Source of the DNA: Bacteroides sp.
Lineage (GTDB): Bacteria > Bacteroidota > Bacteroidia > Bacteroidales > Bacteroidaceae
Length of the DNA stretch: 64,000 bases
Assembly: GCA_017472925.1 (NCBI GenBank)
Contig: JAFUNS010000008.1
Span: 1-64,000, forward strand
Direction: 5' to 3'
Each line of letters begins with the position of its first letter. Position 1 is the stretch's first letter. Position numbers and translations under genes: made by a program. Of this stretch, positions 59,554-64,000 are shown in pieces. The notes under the pieces are model-generated. The model searched no databases. It was not told where the DNA came from and saw only the letters and a list, made by a program, of their open reading frames with translations.

Positions 59554-61277
59554 CGTTTGATATTCTTCAACAATTCATTTCCATTCTTTACAGGATTCCA
59601 TCCATCTTCACCCTGCAATATTTTTTCTATATTATATCCTTCCAAATTCTTCAATTGATGTCCGAAAGATGCTCTTTCTTTAACCGAAGCACCTTCGCCT
59701 ATATTTTGATACTCGGCATAGAAAGCTGTCTTTTCATTTTCTTTCTTACCCCAATTATTCCATCCTTCGGGAACAATGTGCTTACCCAATTCACATTGGA
59801 TATATACCGTTTGACCATAGGGACGCCATGGACGTGATAAATAAACTTTTTTAGCTTCATCAGCTCCCGTCAACTTACAATTCACAAATACGTAACCATA
59901 TTTCTTTCCTTTATCAGTAGCCGGTGCGGTAACATAACCATCGCCCATACTATGAATGGTGCAATCCTTAAACAAAACAGTAGACCATCCAAAAATAAAA
60001 TCAACGGTTCCTTCTACATAACAGTCCTCAAAATATTGACGGCTTTCCTTACCATAATTATATAAGGTATCCTGATTACCCAAGAAACGGCACTTCTTAA
60101 AATAAGCCCGGTCTCCTTCAATAAAGCAAGCTACTGCCTGTCCTACTCTACCTGCTGTATTTTCAAATGTGATATTCTCTGCATAAAAGTCCGGTGCATA
60201 AATATAGCAAGTAGAAGAGCCTGAAGTGGACATGTTTTCTCCAAAGTAGTTTTTCTTCTGAGCATAATCGTCATTGGTCAACACGGCTCCGTTCTCACCA
60301 ATCATAGATATATTCAATTTACTTGCCGGTACAATCAACTTTTCTTTATATACACCTTTACGAACCAAAATAGTTGTACGTTTGTCCTTTCGGAAATCCG
60401 GAACTGCATTGATAGCTTCCTGAATAGTAAAGAAATCGCCGCTACCATCCTTAGCCACTACAAAATCATAATAACGCACATAAGGAGCTAAAGCAGGCAC
60501 TTCCTTAGCTATAGCTTCAACCGTAATCTTAGCTATGGTACGAGCACCATACACATTCAAATGCGTATTGTCTTGACGACCCTTTGGACAAGCGGCATAC
60601 ACGCCTTCCGGCATCCACATAAAAAGTTTCTTAGAAGCTTCAGCTCCCAGACCTTGCACCAAATCATGAGTCAACTTGTTCATATCCACAAAAGGAACAT
60701 TCAATTCCTTGGCAACATTACGTGGAGAATTCAAATATTCTCCATGAGTGTCAATCAGCACTTCTCCTTCCTTCGCTTCTTCAAGTTTGTCCTTTCTGAA
60801 ATCATCGTCAGTTACTGCATTCTCATTCACACGAAAATTACGACGAACAATAGAATTAAACAACACAGGAATACCTCCCTTAGCTCTAGCTTCTTCTACA
60901 AAACGCTTCAGGTTGGCATCAAAAGTTGTACCCGGATCAGTATGACGGTCGGGCTTTGGTTTTTCATCATTATGCCCAAATTGAATAAAGACATAATCTC
61001 CCGGTTTCATTTTATTCAGAACTACCTCCCAACGCCCTTCGTCTATAAAACTTTTAGAACTACGACCATTCACTGCATGATTGTCCACCACAATGTCTTC
61101 GGAAAAGAAACCGCCCAATACATGTCCCCATCCACGCTCTTGGTTATTACCTTCCAAAGATTTGTTGGCCATAGTAGAATCGCCAATCATAAAGATAGTT
61201 ATAGTTTTCTCTGTAGTAAAGGCGGGAAAAAACAACATTACCATGAATGCCGCCAGTAAGTTCATTCGTCTTTTCAT
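59550..61277 (-). CDS. Rhamnogalacturonan acetylesterase (CE12)/pectin methylesterase (CE8) fusion
   Basis: 575 residues. Signal peptide to about 21. Residues 25-245 are an SGNH hydrolase of the CE12 type: GDSTMANKS with Ser34, VNGRSS, GHNDEKP and the C-terminal DNTHLNVYGA with catalytic Asp/His. Residues about 255-560 are a CE8 pectin methylesterase with right-handed beta-helix: GNQDTLYNYG (catalytic Asp near 403) and VDFIFGWS (catalytic Asp near 427), then RPWRPYGQTVY. One protein thus removes acetyl and methyl groups so that lyases can act. It is five bases after the PL10 gene and coupled by overlap to the HTCS. Confidence 0.92.
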   Translation of the reverse strand: MKRRMNLLAAFMVMLFFPAFTTEKTITIFMIGDSTMANKSLEGNNQERGWGHVLGGFFSEDIVVDNHAVNGRSSKSFIDEGRWEVVLNKMKPGDYVFIQFGHNDEKPKPDRHTDPGTTFDANLKRFVEEARAKGGIPVLFNSIVRRNFRVNENAVTDDDFRKDKLEEAKEGEVLIDTHGEYLNSPRNVAKELNVPFVDMNKLTHDLVQGLGAEASKKLFMWMPEGVYAACPKGRQDNTHLNVYGARTIAKITVEAIAKEVPALAPYVRYYDFVVAKDGSGDFFTIQEAINAVPDFRKDKRTTILVRKGVYKEKLIVPASKLNISMIGENGAVLTNDDYAQKKNYFGENMSTSGSSTCYIYAPDFYAENITFENTAGRVGQAVACFIEGDRAYFKKCRFLGNQDTLYNYGKESRQYFEDCYVEGTVDFIFGWSTVLFKDCTIHSMGDGYVTAPATDKGKKYGYVFVNCKLTGADEAKKVYLSRPWRPYGQTVYIQCELGKHIVPEGWNNWGKKENEKTAFYAEYQNIGEGASVKERASFGHQLKNLEGYNIEKILQGEDGWNPVKNGNELLKNIKR

Positions 61278-61282
61278 ATAGC

Positions 61283-63463
61283 TTATTTTAAATGTTCATT
61301 CATAAAGTTCAATACATCCTGCTGGATTTCTTTGTTACAGAAATGATGCAGTTCATAAATCTTTGTAACCAATTTATCTTCTACCATTTGATCTTTCCAT
61401 ACCTCTTTCATGATGGTATATGCATCTTTCACGCCCTCTATAGGAAAAAGTTTGTCCTTTGTACCGTTAACAAACAACATTGGTTTAGGACATGCAATAG
61501 AAGCCACATGCGGATAATCCAATTGATTACGTATACCCGGAATAATCATAGAAAAAGCCGATCCGCCTTTATTCTGATTATTGGTCAACGTCATTAAGTA
61601 CTCGGTTGTATTCATCCAACAAACAGCAGCACCAGCCTTAACCACATCTGTTGCCGCACTAAGCATCCACGCCCGATGGGCGCCCATCGAGAAACCCATC
61701 GCTCCTACCTTATCTTTATTCACTTCGGGTAAACTTGCCAAGAATTCGGCACTACGGATATCGTCCCAAGTAATCAAAGCTCCCCACGACATACCCATTT
61801 GTTGCAAGTTGGAAGCCAACGCTTGTTGTGCATCATAGCTAACCCCTTCCTTACGTCCACGTTCTCCCCAAAAGAGGGCATCTACCGCCAATACCACATA
61901 TCCATTAGCAGCTAAATAATCTCCTACATATTGCTTCTCATAACAACCTTCTGCCCAGCGTTCGGCATCTTCCATAATCATTTCATCTACACCAAACGGA
62001 CGAACCATTTTTTCTTTACCTATCGTAAAGTGTGCACCATGATCATGCAACAATAAAACAGCCGGGAATGGTCCTTTTCCTTCAGGTACCAATAAATAAG
62101 CAGGGACACGTGAATACCCTGATACATTAAACAGAATTTTCTTTGCCTGATAACCTTCTCGTTGTTCAGAAGCCAATAATTCCATTTCAAAATCTACTTT
62201 CGGAGGGGCTGGCTGTATGCAATCAAGCAATACCTGACGGGCGGTTTTTCTCCATTCACCATAATCCTGAATAGGAGCCTTTCCCCAAGCCAATGGATAA
62301 GTAAGGCTGGCTCTTAATTGTTCATAGAAAGAAGGCATGGTATTCAGTATTTCATGACCTTGATAACGAGAGGTAGCCTTTACCTTTTCCAACCACTCAT
62401 CATATCTTTCAAAAATTTTCTCCGGCCAATAGCCATACCAATCATAACCGGTACGACGTTCGGCATTGACATCCGACAACTTCCAGACTTTCTCCCCGGC
62501 ACGAGTACACATAAAAGGTGTATTATCCGCCAATTCATAGAATCGTGCCCATATTGATTTGGCCTTTTTGTCTTTTACCACTACCTTATCATAAGGATAT
62601 TCATGATTGATAATCTTATCCTCTGGCAAAGGAATCTTTTCAACACGTATCCCTTTTATCTGAACTTTCTGTAACCAGGCAACAGCTGATTTTACCGCTT
62701 CAACAATTTCATTGGATGGATGAGGAATACTCATCAGCAATTCAATCACGCTACAACTTTCATTAGCCGTTAAAGAAGGCAGTTCATAACTGCGAGCCTT
62801 GGTAGGTAAGAACGTTTCGTTGTCGTGCTGTTGCCCCCAAGCTGTTTTCACTCCATCTTGAATCACTTGACATTTCAATATCACTTCAACACCTCGATTA
62901 AAAGCATCAAAAATTCTCCTTTTCATCGAATCATCCAACCACTTGAAGCTATTATTTCCCCGATTGATTTTCAAGAACAATTCCAAAGCACCGGTAGTCA
63001 CTTCGTCATTAAAAGTAATGGCATCTACATCCCAACCACGCCAACCGCCATTTTTCTTTTGCATTTTCAACAAATAATTCAAGCCTTTCAAAGCAGCCTG
63101 TTTATATTTGTCTTGACGAGTTAATCCATAAACATCACTCAAATACTCTATTTGCGGAAAAGTATTCCGATTATCCATCGTACTTCTACGGTAACTTTCC
63201 TTCAAAGCAGCCTTAACCGAATCGGTGGGTAAAATAGCCAACCAGTCTATATTCTTCGGCCAACCACCATCTTCGTTCTGATAAGCCACAAAGTTATCGG
63301 CTATCTCCTTATATTGTTCAGGAGTATATCGTTTATAGTTCCGTTCCTTATGTTCCAGATTCCAGTGATGAATACCATCCATGAAACCCTCCAATGAAGG
63401 ATAGGACGTTTGCGCAATAGCATATTGCGCTACAAAGCATAACAATAATGCTCTTATTTTCAT
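61283..63463 (-). CDS. Pectate lyase (PL10) fused to an alpha/beta-hydrolase esterase
   Basis: 726 residues. Signal peptide to about 17. Residues about 22-330 are a PL10 pectate lyase (alpha/alpha toroid): NEDGGWPKNIDW, RSTMDNRNTFPQIEYL, KKNGGWRGWD, TAWGQQHD and RTGYDWYGYWPE. Residues about 420-726 are a dienelactone-hydrolase/acetylesterase-like alpha/beta-hydrolase, with nucleophile Ser in GFSMGAHRAW (near 591), HDHGAH and a terminal ELHHFC His; the acid is likely in GTKDKLFP. The fusion would cut homogalacturonan and remove an ester from the same chain; which ester is unknown. Confidence 0.88.
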   Translation of the reverse strand: MKIRALLLCFVAQYAIAQTSYPSLEGFMDGIHHWNLEHKERNYKRYTPEQYKEIADNFVAYQNEDGGWPKNIDWLAILPTDSVKAALKESYRRSTMDNRNTFPQIEYLSDVYGLTRQDKYKQAALKGLNYLLKMQKKNGGWRGWDVDAITFNDEVTTGALELFLKINRGNNSFKWLDDSMKRRIFDAFNRGVEVILKCQVIQDGVKTAWGQQHDNETFLPTKARSYELPSLTANESCSVIELLMSIPHPSNEIVEAVKSAVAWLQKVQIKGIRVEKIPLPEDKIINHEYPYDKVVVKDKKAKSIWARFYELADNTPFMCTRAGEKVWKLSDVNAERRTGYDWYGYWPEKIFERYDEWLEKVKATSRYQGHEILNTMPSFYEQLRASLTYPLAWGKAPIQDYGEWRKTARQVLLDCIQPAPPKVDFEMELLASEQREGYQAKKILFNVSGYSRVPAYLLVPEGKGPFPAVLLLHDHGAHFTIGKEKMVRPFGVDEMIMEDAERWAEGCYEKQYVGDYLAANGYVVLAVDALFWGERGRKEGVSYDAQQALASNLQQMGMSWGALITWDDIRSAEFLASLPEVNKDKVGAMGFSMGAHRAWMLSAATDVVKAGAAVCWMNTTEYLMTLTNNQNKGGSAFSMIIPGIRNQLDYPHVASIACPKPMLFVNGTKDKLFPIEGVKDAYTIMKEVWKDQMVEDKLVTKIYELHHFCNKEIQQDVLNFMNEHLK

Positions 63464-63470
63464 ACCTTTA

Positions 63471-64000
63471 TTATTTATTGTTTTCCAAATACATGGCCAA
63501 ACGAATCATATTCTGAATGTATACACTTACTGAGATACAAGGAATCTCTTCAGTGGCATAATAGCAAGAAGTATCAAATTCGTCTCCCACCATGGTTTCA
63601 GCAAAATCTTTCGATTCACTTACCGGTTGTTCGGGACAAGGTTTATATACATTGGACACACTTCTCAATAAAGAAGGCCAATAGCCATCCTTATTCAAAG
63701 ACTTGATGGTTTGTTTGATCGTTGCATCATCTACCTTACCCCTTACTCCAGTGTAATACTTATCCAGAGGCACCAACTTATTCTGTGTAAATGGAGAATT
63801 GGAAGTCAGCTCTTCCAGTGGAATTTTCTTCACTTCTTCTAAGTTTCTACGTAAAGCAGAAGGATTAACTGTATACACCGAACTATAGTGAACTATCGTT
63901 TTTTCAATGTTCTGGTCAATGTAATAAGTTCCATTCGTCACATTACTACCTTTGCGATGTACATATTGTGGTTGTCCTGTTTCGGGATGTACAAATCGGG
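63471..64000 (-). CDS. C-terminal part of a pectin-locus protein, cut by window edge
   Basis: The frame is open to the right edge, so the N-terminus is missing; 176 residues are visible, starting RFVHPETGQPQYVHRKGSNV. The GTG at 63941 is not a real start. The visible part has YYIDQNIEKTIVHYSSVYTVN and further on helical sequence with two Cys, ending MIRLAMYLENNK. I do not recognise the family. It stands seven bases before the PL10 gene, so it is cotranscribed with the pectin enzymes. A secreted enzyme or binding protein is possible. Confidence 0.6.
   Translation of the reverse strand, partial: RFVHPETGQPQYVHRKGSNVTNGTYYIDQNIEKTIVHYSSVYTVNPSALRRNLEEVKKIPLEELTSNSPFTQNKLVPLDKYYTGVRGKVDDATIKQTIKSLNKDGYWPSLLRSVSNVYKPCPEQPVSESKDFAETMVGDEFDTSCYYATEEIPCISVSVYIQNMIRLAMYLENNK

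Noticed and set aside
60561-61259. 232-residue frame opposite the CE12-CE8 gene
   Set aside because: Antisense of a strongly supported enzyme gene, with no recognisable motif or promoter.

Overview
The window looks like a chromosomal segment of a gut Bacteroidales, probably Bacteroidaceae (Bacteroides/Phocaeicola type). The grounds are two SusC/SusD outer-membrane transport operons, a hybrid two-component sensor next to pectin enzymes, signal peptides and lipoboxes of the Bacteroidetes style, low GC, and repeated use of the Bacteroidetes promoter (TTTG, about 19 bases, TAnnTTTG). Genus is inference only.

Layout. 1-800: a long self-complementary sequence that may encode a structured RNA of about 200 nt, a 40-codon ORF and an orphan promoter. 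803-5373: an M16 zinc protease and a two-gene cassette of a STAS-like protein and a STAS-ATPase protein. 5557-18625: two mirror-image susC-susD-lipoprotein operons facing away from a tyrosine recombinase. The left susC lacks its signal peptide and promoter, the right one is complete, and both contain a 44-bp near-identical sequence in inverted orientation. This reads as an invertible receptor switch in which a 2.2-kb segment carries the promoter, the 5' end of susC and its own recombinase. 18744-21525: a coiled-coil lipoprotein, rsmI and an AI-2E/PerM-family membrane protein.

21590-28919: tRNA-Lys(UUU) followed by an integrated element of about 7.3 kb, bounded by a 47-bp direct repeat of the tRNA 3' end. 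It holds a frameshifted tyrosine integrase, three exported proteins, a serine recombinase, an HTH regulator behind a palindromic divergent promoter, a NUMOD3-motif protein and a very AT-rich, divergent family A-type polymerase resembling the TV-Pol group. No capsid or conjugation genes are seen.

29187-46852: housekeeping genes. A YjbH-like/DUF3869/OmpA envelope operon, a phospholipase D-type synthase, holB-ricT-gldH, the cell-shape cluster purH-mreB-mreC-mreD-mrdA-rodA, and a PiT phosphate transporter with a candidate Pho box. 47053-52473: a beta-propeller lipoprotein, a TPR/TM/LuxR-like regulator and a TonB-dependent receptor. 52703-64000: a tightly packed minus-strand pectin locus (partial gene, PL10-esterase fusion, CE12-CE8 fusion, hybrid two-component regulator, S9 peptidase) that continues past the right edge.

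The best candidates for new biology are the susC inversion system at 11025-13344 and the polymerase-bearing element in tRNA-Lys. Smaller leads are the paired STAS-like/ATPase cassette, the G9 tract in the start of the hybrid sensor gene and the long hairpin at 82-280.
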